A stretch of DNA of 64,000 nucleotides from an uncultured Draconibacterium sp. (GTDB taxonomy: Bacteria > Bacteroidota > Bacteroidia > Bacteroidales > Prolixibacteraceae). Below the pieces are notes generated by a model, which saw only the letters and a program-made list of their open reading frames with translations, ran no database searches and was not told the DNA's origin. Where the stretch lies: the NCBI RefSeq assembly GCF_963674925.1, contig NZ_OY771647.1, positions 2,557,501 through 2,621,500 of the forward strand, given 5' to 3'. This document shows positions 18,086-27,415 of this stretch, piece after piece; positions within the stretch are counted from its first letter, which is position 1; each line of letters opens with the position of its first letter. A program made the translations under genes and the position numbers.

Positions 18086-19078
18086 ATGCAGTTGAGAATT
18101 TATATAACATTGTTCTTGCTGGTAGGGCTTTGTGCCTGCGCTAAAAGTGAAAATCCGCCTGGCGAGTTTGAAAGCGGCGAAACACCGGACCAAATAAAAA
18201 ACCAATCTTCATTGGCATTGGGCGATCCATATATTTTTTGTCACGAAGGCCGTTATTATGCCTACGGAACACAATCGCCGAATGGAATAGTGGTGTATGT
18301 TTCGGATGATTTAGAAACATGGAAAGTGCCCGCTGATGCAAACAACGGCCTGGCCTTACACAAAGATGATGTATATGCCGACAGGTGGTTTTGGGCACCG
18401 GAAGTTTATTTTGTTAACGACAGGTTTTACATGTACTACTCGGCCGATGAGCACATTTGTGTGGCCACTGCCAACAGTCCGCTTGGCCCGTTCAAACAGG
18501 AAGTGAAAAAGCCCATGATTGAAAATGAAAAGTGTATCGATAATACACTTTTTATCGACGACGACGGCAAAGCCTATCTTTCTTTCGTAAGGTTTACCGA
18601 TGGAAATGCCATCTGGATTGCCGAACTGGAAGACGATTTAACCACGCTGAAAATGGAAACCTTAAAGCCGTGTTTGAATGTGTCGCAGGGTTGGGAAAAG
18701 GCGATGGGGCGAGTTAACGAAGGTTCGTTTATAGTAAAACAGAACGGAATTTATTACATGAGTTATTCGGCTAATCACTACGAAAGCCCGCAGTACGGTG
18801 TGGGTTACGCAACCGCAGAAAACGTTATGGGACCCTGGAGCAAATCCGCACAAAATCCGATTCTCCAAAAACCTAAAGGTTTGTCAGGAGTGGGGCACAG
18901 TGCGATGTTTCGGGACAAAAATGGAGATTTACGAATTGTTTTTCACTCGCATAATAACTACACCAAAATTCATCCGCGACTGATGCACATTGGCCGGGTA
19001 AATTTCGAAAATGTTAATGGGGAGGAAATAATGCAAATTGGCGAAGACATTCTTACGCCGGTTTTAAAGAAGGAATAA
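18086..19078 (+). CDS. GH43-family glycosidase, lipoprotein
   Basis: The 330-residue product starts with a lipoprotein signal (Leu-Cys-Ala-Cys). It is a five-bladed beta-propeller with the three expected carboxylates in context: 'LGDPYIF' (base), 'CIDNTLFIDDDGKAYLSF' (pKa-setting Asp) and 'VNEGSFIVKQNG' (acid Glu). GH43 enzymes act as alpha-L-arabinofuranosidases, beta-xylosidases or arabinanases. The short single-domain form does not identify which. It is 6 bases upstream of a second GH43 gene, so the two are translated from one message. The signal-peptide region (TGCGCTAAAAG) is echoed in the remnant at 7420. Confidence 0.88.
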   Translation: MQLRIYITLFLLVGLCACAKSENPPGEFESGETPDQIKNQSSLALGDPYIFCHEGRYYAYGTQSPNGIVVYVSDDLETWKVPADANNGLALHKDDVYADRWFWAPEVYFVNDRFYMYYSADEHICVATANSPLGPFKQEVKKPMIENEKCIDNTLFIDDDGKAYLSFVRFTDGNAIWIAELEDDLTTLKMETLKPCLNVSQGWEKAMGRVNEGSFIVKQNGIYYMSYSANHYESPQYGVGYATAENVMGPWSKSAQNPILQKPKGLSGVGHSAMFRDKNGDLRIVFHSHNNYTKIHPRLMHIGRVNFENVNGEEIMQIGEDILTPVLKKE

Positions 19079-19084
19079 AATAAC

Positions 19085-20152
19085 ATGAAATTATACTTGA
19101 TATTATTTTTAGTGGTGGTTTTGAGTGCCTGTGCAAAAGGCGAAAACTTACCAAAAGATTCGGTAGAAACAACTTTTACCAATCCGGTTTGGAATGGTGC
19201 CGATCCGTGGATGGTAAAGCAGGGAGACGATTACATTTACTGTTTTTCAAGAAATAACGGAATTGATGTTTCCAGTTCAAAATTAATGACCAAACGAACC
19301 AAAGCAAAAACCATTTGGAAAGCACCATCAACAGGCTGGAACAGTAACTGTGTATGGGCGCCGGAAATTCATTTTATCGACGGGCGCTGGTATGTTTATT
19401 ATGCTGCCGGTGTATCGGGGCCACCTTTTATTCATCAGCGAACAGGGGTTTTGCGCTCGGTAAACGATAATGTTTATAGTGAGTACGAAGATATGGGAAT
19501 GTTGAATACTGGCGACGATCCTGAAGATAGCTCAAAAAATGTTTGGGCTATTGATATGACGGTGCTGGAACATAACGAAAAACTGTACGCAATTTGGTCG
19601 GGATGGCTGGAGCAAATGGATACCGATGCCACACCGCAGCACCTTTTCATTCAGGAAATGGAAAATCCATACACCTTGAAAGGGAAGCGTGTTTTGCTGT
19701 CATCGCCCGAAGAAAGCTGGGAAACCGGTGGTCCGTTAAATTTGAACGAAGGCCCCCAGGTTTTAAAGCATGACGATCAGGTATTTATCATTTATTCCTG
19801 TCGCGAATCGTGGCTGAAAGAATACCGCCAGGGAATGTTACAGCTTAAAAATTCTGATGCCGATCCGCTCGATCCTGAAAGCTGGATTAAAACAGGCCCG
19901 GTTTTCGAAGGAAATGATTCTGTTCACGGAGTGGGGCATGTTGCGTTTGTTAAGTCGCCGGATGGCACTGAAGACTGGATTATTTATCACTCGAAAAAAA
20001 CAACAGAAGCCGGTTGGGACCGCGATGTGCGAATGCAGCCTTTTACGTGGAATGCCGACGGAACTCCTGATTTTGGCGAAGCTGCTAAGGCAGGAGAACC
20101 ACTGAAACGTCCCTCGGGAGAAATAGAAATAGAACAAAATCAAATAAACTAA
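19085..20152 (+). CDS. GH43-family glycosidase, lipoprotein
   Basis: The 355-residue product has a lipoprotein signal (Leu-Ser-Ala-Cys) and a single propeller domain. The catalytic carboxylates are visible in 'NGADPWMV', 'AIDMTVLEHNEKLYAIW' and 'LNEGPQVLKH'. The 'GVGHVAFVKSPDGTEDWIIYHS' block is the usual GH43 end region with a metal-site His. The protein is the intact counterpart of the GH43 part of the remnant at 7390-7558. Likely activity is on arabinofuranosyl or xylosyl linkages; the subfamily is not assigned. It is 4 bases upstream of the aldose epimerase gene. Confidence 0.88.
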   Translation: MKLYLILFLVVVLSACAKGENLPKDSVETTFTNPVWNGADPWMVKQGDDYIYCFSRNNGIDVSSSKLMTKRTKAKTIWKAPSTGWNSNCVWAPEIHFIDGRWYVYYAAGVSGPPFIHQRTGVLRSVNDNVYSEYEDMGMLNTGDDPEDSSKNVWAIDMTVLEHNEKLYAIWSGWLEQMDTDATPQHLFIQEMENPYTLKGKRVLLSSPEESWETGGPLNLNEGPQVLKHDDQVFIIYSCRESWLKEYRQGMLQLKNSDADPLDPESWIKTGPVFEGNDSVHGVGHVAFVKSPDGTEDWIIYHSKKTTEAGWDRDVRMQPFTWNADGTPDFGEAAKAGEPLKRPSGEIEIEQNQIN

Positions 20153-20156
20153 TAAA

Positions 20157-21311
20157 ATGAAATTAAGAAACTTATTTGTAGTACTTATTTTGGCGGCACT
20201 TGCTGTTGCCTGTAATCAAAAACCTGCAGAGCAACTGATTTGCGGAAGTCTGAAGAAAGAAAATTTTAAAGCTACAATCGGCGGTAAAGAAACCGGCTTG
20301 TACGAGTTGAAAAACGGAGAGCTCACCATGGCTGTAACCAATTATGGTGGACGTATAGTTAGTTTGCTGGTGCCCGGCAAAGATGGTGAAATGGCGGATG
20401 TAGTTCTGGGATTCCCGTCAATCGATGCTTATCTTAACGCCAAAGAAGTTTTTCACGGTGCATTAATTGGTAGAGTTGGAAACCGTATTGCAAAAGGTAA
20501 ATTCACTTTGAATGATGTGGAGTATACCTTGCCAATTAACAACGACCCCAATCATTTACACGGAGGCCCGGAAGGATTTCATAATGTGGTTTGGGATGTT
20601 AAAGCGGTGAACGACACTTCCATTGTGCTAAGCTATTTGTCAAAAGATGGCGAAATGGGCTATCCCGGGAATTTGAATGTGGAAGTAATCTATACACTTA
20701 CATCACAGAATGAAGTAAAGATTGGCTACAAAGCCACAACCGATAAGAGTACGCCGGTGAATTTAACCAATCATGCCTTTTTTAACCTGAAGGGTGAAGC
20801 CAACGGAACCATCAACGCTCACCTGTTGACCATTAATGCCGATAAGTTTACCGCTGTTGACTCTACATTAATTCCATTTGGCGAAAATGTACCTGTTGAA
20901 GGAACACCATTCGATTTCAGACAAGCAAAAGCCATTGGTGCTGATTTAGCCTTACAAAGCGAAAACGAACAATTGCAGAACGGTTTGGGCTACGACCATA
21001 ATTTTGCACTGAATAAAACCGTAGCTGGAGAAATGTCGTTGGCAGCAACTGTTGTTGAGCCGGCAAGCGGAAGAAAGATGGAGATATATACTGAAGAGCC
21101 TGGTATTCAATTTTACGGTGGAAACTTTATGGATGGAGCAGATACCGGGAAATATGGAAAGACTTTTGATTTTCGTGAGTCGTTCGCTTTGGAAACACAA
21201 CATTTCCCGGATTCACCAAATCAGCCTGCTTTCCCGTCGATTATTTTAAATCCGGGAGAAACTTATACCACAGCAAGTATTTACCGTTTTAGTGTAGCCG
21301 ATACACTATAA
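20157..21311 (+). CDS. Aldose 1-epimerase (galactose mutarotase type), lipoprotein
   Basis: The enzyme interconverts alpha and beta anomers of free aldoses, helping transporters and kinases that take one anomer. The 384-residue product has a lipoprotein signal (Ala-Val-Ala-Cys, Cys19), so it works in the periplasm. Family residues are seen: 'NHLHGGPEGF' with His133 and His135, 'NLTNHAFFNL' with His206, and a C-terminal 'TEEPGIQFYGG' that carries the catalytic Glu. Periplasmic mutarotases are common in Bacteroidota PULs. It directly follows two GH43 genes, which fits handling of released arabinose or xylose. Confidence 0.92.
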   Translation: MKLRNLFVVLILAALAVACNQKPAEQLICGSLKKENFKATIGGKETGLYELKNGELTMAVTNYGGRIVSLLVPGKDGEMADVVLGFPSIDAYLNAKEVFHGALIGRVGNRIAKGKFTLNDVEYTLPINNDPNHLHGGPEGFHNVVWDVKAVNDTSIVLSYLSKDGEMGYPGNLNVEVIYTLTSQNEVKIGYKATTDKSTPVNLTNHAFFNLKGEANGTINAHLLTINADKFTAVDSTLIPFGENVPVEGTPFDFRQAKAIGADLALQSENEQLQNGLGYDHNFALNKTVAGEMSLAATVVEPASGRKMEIYTEEPGIQFYGGNFMDGADTGKYGKTFDFRESFALETQHFPDSPNQPAFPSIILNPGETYTTASIYRFSVADTL

Positions 21312-21350
21312 GAATTTAGAATATTAATCGATTCACAAAGGGAATACTTC

Positions 21351-21403
21351 TACCTGTCCGAATCCGATAATCCGGTTTGGAGGAATCCGGTTTCGGGCAG
21401 GTA
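21351..21403 (+). terminator. Long hairpin between the epimerase and the next GH43, terminator-like
   Basis: A 12-bp stem (21351-21362 with 21392-21403, one G-T pair) encloses a 29-base loop. The loop contains part of a direct repeat AATCCGGTTT (21370 and 21384 areas). The 257-base gap at 21312-21568 otherwise holds nothing convincing. No T tract follows, so its role as terminator or processing site is uncertain. It probably divides region A into two transcripts. Confidence 0.45.
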
Positions 21404-21568
21404 TTTATTGCCATTGGTTTGGATTTGTTTATTTTTACATTGTATACTGAAACCAACAACCTGTCAGATGAATATCCTGAAAATGAGGATCGGATCCTAC
21501 TACGTCAGGAAAGATTCAATTGAAGTTTGTTCGGTGGACATTTTTTAACTTAAAACCACATACCTGTC

Positions 21569-22669
21569 ATGAAACAGAATCGTTTTCGTAACCTTTCTCT
21601 TGTTTTGCTATTTCTGCTGACCACTTTTTTTACTGCCTGTAAGTCGGAGAAAGCGCAACTTAAAATCGAGAATCCTTTACCCGTTGAATTTGGAGATCCG
21701 TATATACTTAAAGCATCGGATGGAATGTACTACATGATTGGAACTGGCGGAGTAACCGACGGTTTTAAAATGTATTCATCTGCCGATTTGAAATCGTGGA
21801 AAGACGAAGGTCGTATATACCAGGGAAATACTTCAGATTCGTGGAATATTGCCAATTTCTGGGCACCTGAGTTATATGAGAAAGACGGCAAATTTTATCT
21901 GCTGTTTAGTGCCGACTGGCGCGAAAATCCAACAAATGAATTAGAAAATTTCCGTATTGGTGTGGCGGTTGCCGATAATCCAACCGGACCATATACCGAT
22001 TTATACGATCGTCCGATTTTCGATCCGGGTTACCCGGTTATTGATGGTAATCTTTGGTTCGAAAACGATAAAGTATACCTGTATTATTCGCGCTGTTGTT
22101 ATAAAAATCCGGTTGAAAGTGAGGTCGCTGACTGGGCGCGCGAAAAAGGTATGTTCGACGAAATTGAAGAAAGCTGGGTTTACGGAGTTGAACTTCAACC
22201 TGATTTTTCGGGAATTATCGGCGAACCAAAACTGTTGTTGCGTCCTCCGTTAACAATGGATGATGAGCAAGCGGAGTGGGAGAGTCGCTCGGTAACTTCG
22301 GGCGAGGTAAACCGCCGCTGGACAGAAGGATCGTACCTGTTAAAAAATGAAGATACCTATTACATTATGTATTCGGCCAACTATTTTGGTGGAAAGAATT
22401 ATGCGGTGGGTTATGCCACTTCCGATTCGCCACTCGGGCCTTTCCAAAAAGCAGATAATAACCCTGTTTTGCAAAAAAATGTTGAGCAAGGGGGAATTGT
22501 AACCGGCACCGGACACAACTCGGTAACGGTAGCTCCCGATGGAAAAACTATGCTTTGTGTTTACCACGGAAGAACTTCTGAAACAGGTGATGAACGTGTG
22601 GTTTTTATTGATCCGATGGAAATTACCACTGATGGGAAATTAGTTGTTCACGGGCCAACCACAAAATAA
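21569..22669 (+). CDS. GH43-family glycosidase, lipoprotein
   Basis: The 366-residue product has a signal ending in Phe-Thr-Ala-Cys. The single propeller shows 'EFGDPYILKASDGMYYMIG', 'VIDGNLWFENDKVYLYYS' and 'RWTEGSYLLKNEDTYYIMYS', which supply the three GH43 carboxylates. 'GTGHNSVTVAPDGK' is the late His block. It carries an insertion after the second blade ('CCYKNPVESEVADWAREKGMF') that its neighbours lack and that may shape the substrate pocket. It begins a run of three GH43 genes after the 21312-21568 gap. Arabinofuranosidase or xylosidase activity is likely. Confidence 0.88.
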   Translation: MKQNRFRNLSLVLLFLLTTFFTACKSEKAQLKIENPLPVEFGDPYILKASDGMYYMIGTGGVTDGFKMYSSADLKSWKDEGRIYQGNTSDSWNIANFWAPELYEKDGKFYLLFSADWRENPTNELENFRIGVAVADNPTGPYTDLYDRPIFDPGYPVIDGNLWFENDKVYLYYSRCCYKNPVESEVADWAREKGMFDEIEESWVYGVELQPDFSGIIGEPKLLLRPPLTMDDEQAEWESRSVTSGEVNRRWTEGSYLLKNEDTYYIMYSANYFGGKNYAVGYATSDSPLGPFQKADNNPVLQKNVEQGGIVTGTGHNSVTVAPDGKTMLCVYHGRTSETGDERVVFIDPMEITTDGKLVVHGPTTK

Positions 22670-22681
22670 ACTTGCTCCCAG

Positions 22682-24247
22682 ATGAGGATACAACATTTAG
22701 TTATTTGGGCGATTGCATTTTTGTTGCTGGCATCGTGTACATCGGTACAAAAAGAAAAGGAGCAGGTATTTTATAAAAACCCTGTGATTAAAGGAGATTT
22801 GCCCGATCCTTCGGTTATTAGGGTGGGAGACAAGTATTATGCCGTTGGCACAACCAACGATTTTGCTCCGGTTTATCCCTTATTCGAATCAACTGATCTT
22901 ATCAACTGGACAAGTATCGGAGCTGTTTTTAAAGAGCCTCCTGCATGGGCGTCAGAAGATTTTTGGGCACCGGAACTTTATTATAATAACGGTACATTTT
23001 TCGTGTATTACACCACCAAACGAAAAGATACAGGAATTGCCTGTATCGGAGTGGCAACTACAACGGATATTCACAAAGGATTTACCGATCAGGGGATTAT
23101 AATTGAATGGGGCGACGAAGCCATTGACGCTTTTATTTTTAAAGATGACGATGGAAAGTTATACATTACCTGGAAAGCTTACGGACTAACACCCGACCGC
23201 GAGATTCAGATTTTAGCCTCAGAATTAAGTGATGACGGTTTAAGTTTAATCGGTGAACATTTTTCCCTCACCGATCAATCAAAAGGTTGGCAAGGCTCAG
23301 GACACGAAGGACAATGTCTGATAAAACGAAACGGGTATTATTACCTGCTTAATTCTGCCGGAGGTTGTTGCGATAACCGTTGCGATTATCATGTACTGGT
23401 TGCTCGTTCCAAAAACCTGAGAGAAGGTTGGGAACAACTGTCGGAACCTATTTTGCAGGGTGGAGAAACCTGGCGATGTACCGGTCACGGGACTTTGGTA
23501 AATACACCCGACGGAAGATATTTTTATATGTATCATTCGTATAATGCCACCGATTTTGAATTTATTGGAAGGCAGGTAATGCTGGATGAAATGTTATGGA
23601 ATGAGGAAACAGGTTGGCCTTATTTTAAAGGTGGTATGCCATCGGAAATGGCTCCGGTTCTGTTTGAGAATACCATTCAAAAAGTGGATTCTGTTTTTAC
23701 GGATGATTTTTCAACCGATAAAAATTTGTCCGGCTTTGAGTGGGATGTAAAAGGTGCGAAATTTGAATCGAAAATTGATGCCGGCGAATTGGTAATTACG
23801 ACTCAGGAAAGCGGACCAGCATTTTTGGGATTACGTCCTGAAACCGGAAATTACAGTCTCACTTCAGAAGTTATTCCTGCAGAAGAGCTCAGCGGAATAG
23901 GCATCTACAGCAATCAGGGCCATGTATTGAGTCTGGCCGTGGAAAAGTCGAAATTGGTGCTTTATCAAATAAACAAGGGCGAAGAGCAGATTCTTACCGA
24001 GGTGAAACTAGATAATCCCGCATCGGTATTTTTGAAATACGAAGCTGTATCGGGGCGTTATTTTCAGTTTTTCTGGTCGGAAAATGGCGAAGACTGGATT
24101 CCTGTTGCGGTTAGCAATGAACAACAGGTTGACGGAACATTTTTGGCACAGTGGGGATTCGCTCCACGAGTTGGATTCGTGACCCGTGGAAAGGACAAAA
24201 GCTCTTTCCGATTTTCAGCATTAGAAATTAAATACAACTATAAATAA
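22682..24247 (+). CDS. GH43 glycosidase with C-terminal beta-sandwich domain
   Basis: The 521-residue product has a signal ending in Leu-Ala-Ser-Cys. The propeller occupies about residues 30-320 with 'GDLPDPSVIRVGDKYY' (base), 'AIDAFIFKDDDGKLYITW' and 'GSGHEGQCLIKRNGYYYLL' (acid). A beta-sandwich domain at about 335-521 ('FTDDFSTDKNLSGFEWDV' onwards) matches the concanavalin-like C-terminal module of xylosidase-type GH43 proteins. This architecture is common in beta-xylosidases and arabinofuranosidases acting on xylan. It is 12 bases after the previous GH43 gene and 5 before the next, so it is part of the same transcript. Confidence 0.9.
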   Translation: MRIQHLVIWAIAFLLLASCTSVQKEKEQVFYKNPVIKGDLPDPSVIRVGDKYYAVGTTNDFAPVYPLFESTDLINWTSIGAVFKEPPAWASEDFWAPELYYNNGTFFVYYTTKRKDTGIACIGVATTTDIHKGFTDQGIIIEWGDEAIDAFIFKDDDGKLYITWKAYGLTPDREIQILASELSDDGLSLIGEHFSLTDQSKGWQGSGHEGQCLIKRNGYYYLLNSAGGCCDNRCDYHVLVARSKNLREGWEQLSEPILQGGETWRCTGHGTLVNTPDGRYFYMYHSYNATDFEFIGRQVMLDEMLWNEETGWPYFKGGMPSEMAPVLFENTIQKVDSVFTDDFSTDKNLSGFEWDVKGAKFESKIDAGELVITTQESGPAFLGLRPETGNYSLTSEVIPAEELSGIGIYSNQGHVLSLAVEKSKLVLYQINKGEEQILTEVKLDNPASVFLKYEAVSGRYFQFFWSENGEDWIPVAVSNEQQVDGTFLAQWGFAPRVGFVTRGKDKSSFRFSALEIKYNYK

Positions 24248-24252
24248 TTGAT

Positions 24253-25254
24253 ATGATGACATTCCGTAAAATTTCAAGATTATTACTCATTTCCTGTTTT
24301 TTAGTATTGTTTCTGAATAGTACAGCTCAAAAAAGAACAGGCGACAACCATAACCCGGTTTTTGAAGGCTGGTATGCCGATCCCGAAGGAATTGTGTTTG
24401 GCGATGAATACTGGATTTACCCAACCTATTCGGCACCATACAACAAACAGGTTTTTATGGATGCTTTCTCGTCAAAAGACCTGGTGACCTGGGAAAAGCA
24501 TGAGCGAATTATCGATACTACAGAAGTACAATGGGCGTGGCGTGCCATGTGGGCACCGGCCATTATTGAAAAAGACGGAAAGTACTTTCTGTTTTTTGCT
24601 GCCAACGATATTCAAAGCGATGAGGAAGAAGGCGGAATTGGTGTTGGTATTGCAGATACTCCGGGAGGGCCGTATAAAGATTACCTCGGTAAACCGTTAA
24701 TCGATAAATTTTATAACGGCGCTCAGCCTATCGATCAGTTTGTTTTTCACGATAAAGACGGCCAGTATTACATGTTTTATGGTGGCTGGCGGCATTGTAA
24801 CATTGCTAAGTTAAAGGACGATTTTACCGGTTTTGTTCCTTTTGAAGATGGTGAAACATTCAAAGAAGTTACGCCCGAAGGTTATGTGGAAGGTCCGTTT
24901 ATGTTTATCCGTAACGGGAAATATTATTTTATGTGGAGCGAAGGTGGCTGGACCGGCCCCGATTACAGTGTGGCCTATGCCATCGCCGACTCGCCATTTG
25001 GGCCTTTTAAACGCGTTGGAAAGATTCTGAAACAGGATCCGGATGTTGCTACAGGCGCCGGACACCACTCGGTAATTCATGTGCCGAATACCGACGAATA
25101 TTATATCGTTTACCATCGTCGTCCGCTGGGTGAAACCGATGGGAATCATCGTGAAACCTGTATCGACAGAATGTACTTTGATGACGAGGGATTTATCAAA
25201 CCGGTAAAAATTACCTTCGAAGGAGTGAAAGCCCGGCCAATAAAATTAGATTGA
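24253..25254 (+). CDS. GH43-family glycosidase, exported
   Basis: The 333-residue product has a Sec signal ending near Ser-Thr-Ala-Gln rather than a lipobox. The three acids sit in 'WYADPEGIVFGDEYWIY', 'PIDQFVFHDKDGQYYMFYGG' and 'YVEGPFMFIRNGKYYFMW'. 'GAGHHSVIHVPNTDEYYIVYHRR' gives the late His region. The compact form resembles single-domain GH43 arabinofuranosidase/galactofuranosidase-like enzymes. The exact sugar is unknown. It lies 21 bases upstream of the GH127-type gene, and both could act on arabinofuranose. Confidence 0.87.
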   Translation: MMTFRKISRLLLISCFLVLFLNSTAQKRTGDNHNPVFEGWYADPEGIVFGDEYWIYPTYSAPYNKQVFMDAFSSKDLVTWEKHERIIDTTEVQWAWRAMWAPAIIEKDGKYFLFFAANDIQSDEEEGGIGVGIADTPGGPYKDYLGKPLIDKFYNGAQPIDQFVFHDKDGQYYMFYGGWRHCNIAKLKDDFTGFVPFEDGETFKEVTPEGYVEGPFMFIRNGKYYFMWSEGGWTGPDYSVAYAIADSPFGPFKRVGKILKQDPDVATGAGHHSVIHVPNTDEYYIVYHRRPLGETDGNHRETCIDRMYFDDEGFIKPVKITFEGVKARPIKLD

Positions 25255-25275
25255 AAATGATCAGAAATTAAACCG

Positions 25276-27279
25276 ATGAAAACTATACTACTACTTTGTC
25301 TTGGCCTGATTCTGATCTCTTCTTCATCGAATGGAAAAGAGAAAAGAAACAGTCATTATATTACTAACCAGGCCCCGTTGGTGGCGAAGCCCTATACAGC
25401 CCTGCCTCTGGGAGCGGTAAAAGCTGAAGGATTTTTGCTTGAAATGTTAAAGATCCAGCGCGATGGATTAACCGGTCATTTGGATAGTATTTACGAAGTA
25501 GTGTGCGGTGATAATAACGGTTGGTTAGGAGGAACCGGTGATGGCTGGGAGCGTGGGCCGTATTGGCTTGACGGACTTGTTCCCCTGGCTTATTTGCTGG
25601 ATGATGACGAACTGAAAGCGAAAGCTCAGAAATGGATTGAATGGAGTATTAATAACCAGCAGGAAGATGGCTATTTTGGCCCGCAACCATTGCCCGATGG
25701 AGTGGAGCATATTCTGGGAACCCAACAGGGAATGCGCAACGACTGGTGGCCAAAGATGGTAATGCTGAAAGTATTACAACAATATTACACCGCAACAGGC
25801 GACGAGCGAGTAGTTACATTAATGACCAACTACTTTAAGTATCAGTTAAAGATGCTGCCCGAGAATGAACTGGGGTATGTTACCTATTGGGCAAACCGCA
25901 GGGGAGGAGATAACCTTGCAGTGGTGTACTGGCTTTATAATATTACCGGCGATAAGTTTTTGCTCGATCTGGCCGAAATTATTCATAAGCAAACCTTCGA
26001 CTGGACGGGTGTTTATGCCGGAGATCTGATCCGGCGTTTAAATCCGCTTCCCGATTTACATTGTGTAAATGTGGCGCAGGGATTAAAAGAACCAATTGTT
26101 TATTACCAGCAGCATCCCGAGGAGAAATATCTTGAATCTGTAAAGAAAGGATTGGCGTCATTAAAAGATGTGCATGGTTTTGTTAACGGCATGTACGGAG
26201 GCGACGAGCGTCTGCATGGAAACGATCCAACACAAGGTTCGGAGCTGTGCTCGGCTGTTGAAATGATGTTTTGCTTCGAAAATATTATTCCAATAACCGG
26301 CGATGTATATTATGCAGACTATCTGGAGAAAATAGCATATAATGTTCTGCCAACCCAAAGCACCGATGATTATATGAGGAAGCAGTATTTTCAGCAGACA
26401 AACCAAGTAAAGGTTTCTGACGATGAGCGAAACTTTTTTGACGACCGAAATGGAAGAAACGTTTTTGGAACAACCACCGGATATCCGTGCTGCCTGACTA
26501 ACATGCACCAGGGATGGCCAAAATTTGTTCAAAGTACCTGGTTTGCAACAGCCGATAATGGTTTAGCGGCGCTGGTTTATGGGCCAACATCAGTAACTGC
26601 CAGGGTTGGTAATGGCGAGGAAGTAACAATTTCTGAAGAAACCGGCTATCCGTTTAAAGAGCAAATTCAATTTACTATCGAATGTGAAAATGCAGTAGAA
26701 TTTCCTTTTCATCTGCGAATCCCTGAGTGGTGCAAAACATTCACTTTAAAGGTAAATAATTCTGTTCAGCAAGTTGAAGTACAGAATGGAATTGTAATTC
26801 TTGATCGGGAATGGAACACAGGCGACAAAGTTGAGTTGAATTTAGGAATGGATTTCAGATATAGTTACTGGCACGAAATGTCGATGGGTATTGAGCGTGG
26901 ACCACTGGTTTATGCGCTCAAAATAGCCGAGGAATGGAGGGAAGTAACAAACGATAAATATGATGATACTTTTTGGGAAGTGTTGCCCAAATCGCCATGG
27001 AACTACGCTTTAGTGAAAAGCGAGATAGATGAAAACAGGTTGAAAGCGGAAGTGGCAAGCGAAATTTCTGATAATCCCTGGAATCCGGAAAATGCACCGA
27101 TTATTGTAAAAACAAAAGGCAAGCGTATGCCTATCTGGACCGAGGATCGTAATATGGCAGGTAAAACACCTTCGCCATCGTGGCCATACCGGATTGTTGA
27201 GGATAACGAGGAGGAGATTATTTTAATTCCTTATGGCTGCACAACTTTGAGGATTTCGGAATTCCCGGTTTGCAATTAA
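25276..27279 (+). CDS. GH127-type beta-L-arabinofuranosidase (DUF1680 clan)
   Basis: The 667-residue product has a signal peptide and the (alpha/alpha)6 beta-L-arabinofuranosidase domain ('LPLGAVKAEGFLLEML', 'GERG'-like 'GWERGPYWLDGLVPLAYLL'). Residues matching the zinc-thiolate active site of GH127 are present: Glu323 and Cys325 ('SELCSAVEMM') and the Cys405-Cys406 pair ('YPCCLTNM'). Glu311 ('GGDERLHG') is a possible acid/base. In GH127 one Cys is the nucleophile. The family also includes GH146 and other activities. Its position after three GH43 genes supports an arabinose-bearing substrate. The gap of 136 bases to the next gene has no clear signal. Confidence 0.87.
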   Translation: MKTILLLCLGLILISSSSNGKEKRNSHYITNQAPLVAKPYTALPLGAVKAEGFLLEMLKIQRDGLTGHLDSIYEVVCGDNNGWLGGTGDGWERGPYWLDGLVPLAYLLDDDELKAKAQKWIEWSINNQQEDGYFGPQPLPDGVEHILGTQQGMRNDWWPKMVMLKVLQQYYTATGDERVVTLMTNYFKYQLKMLPENELGYVTYWANRRGGDNLAVVYWLYNITGDKFLLDLAEIIHKQTFDWTGVYAGDLIRRLNPLPDLHCVNVAQGLKEPIVYYQQHPEEKYLESVKKGLASLKDVHGFVNGMYGGDERLHGNDPTQGSELCSAVEMMFCFENIIPITGDVYYADYLEKIAYNVLPTQSTDDYMRKQYFQQTNQVKVSDDERNFFDDRNGRNVFGTTTGYPCCLTNMHQGWPKFVQSTWFATADNGLAALVYGPTSVTARVGNGEEVTISEETGYPFKEQIQFTIECENAVEFPFHLRIPEWCKTFTLKVNNSVQQVEVQNGIVILDREWNTGDKVELNLGMDFRYSYWHEMSMGIERGPLVYALKIAEEWREVTNDKYDDTFWEVLPKSPWNYALVKSEIDENRLKAEVASEISDNPWNPENAPIIVKTKGKRMPIWTEDRNMAGKTPSPSWPYRIVEDNEEEIILIPYGCTTLRISEFPVCN

Positions 27280-27415
27280 AGCGAAATACTTTTCTTAAAA
27301 CTGATATAATAGCTGAAAATATTAGGTTGCTAATTCATACTGAAGAATACGGCAAATAATAGTAAAAAAGGATTTGACCATGTACTTTAGAATTAATAAT
27401 TAAACCACTATTACT

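Noticed and set aside
21470..21550. 26-codon ATG frame before the GH43 gene at 21569
   Set aside because: Too short, with no recognisable features or ribosome-binding context; probably chance.
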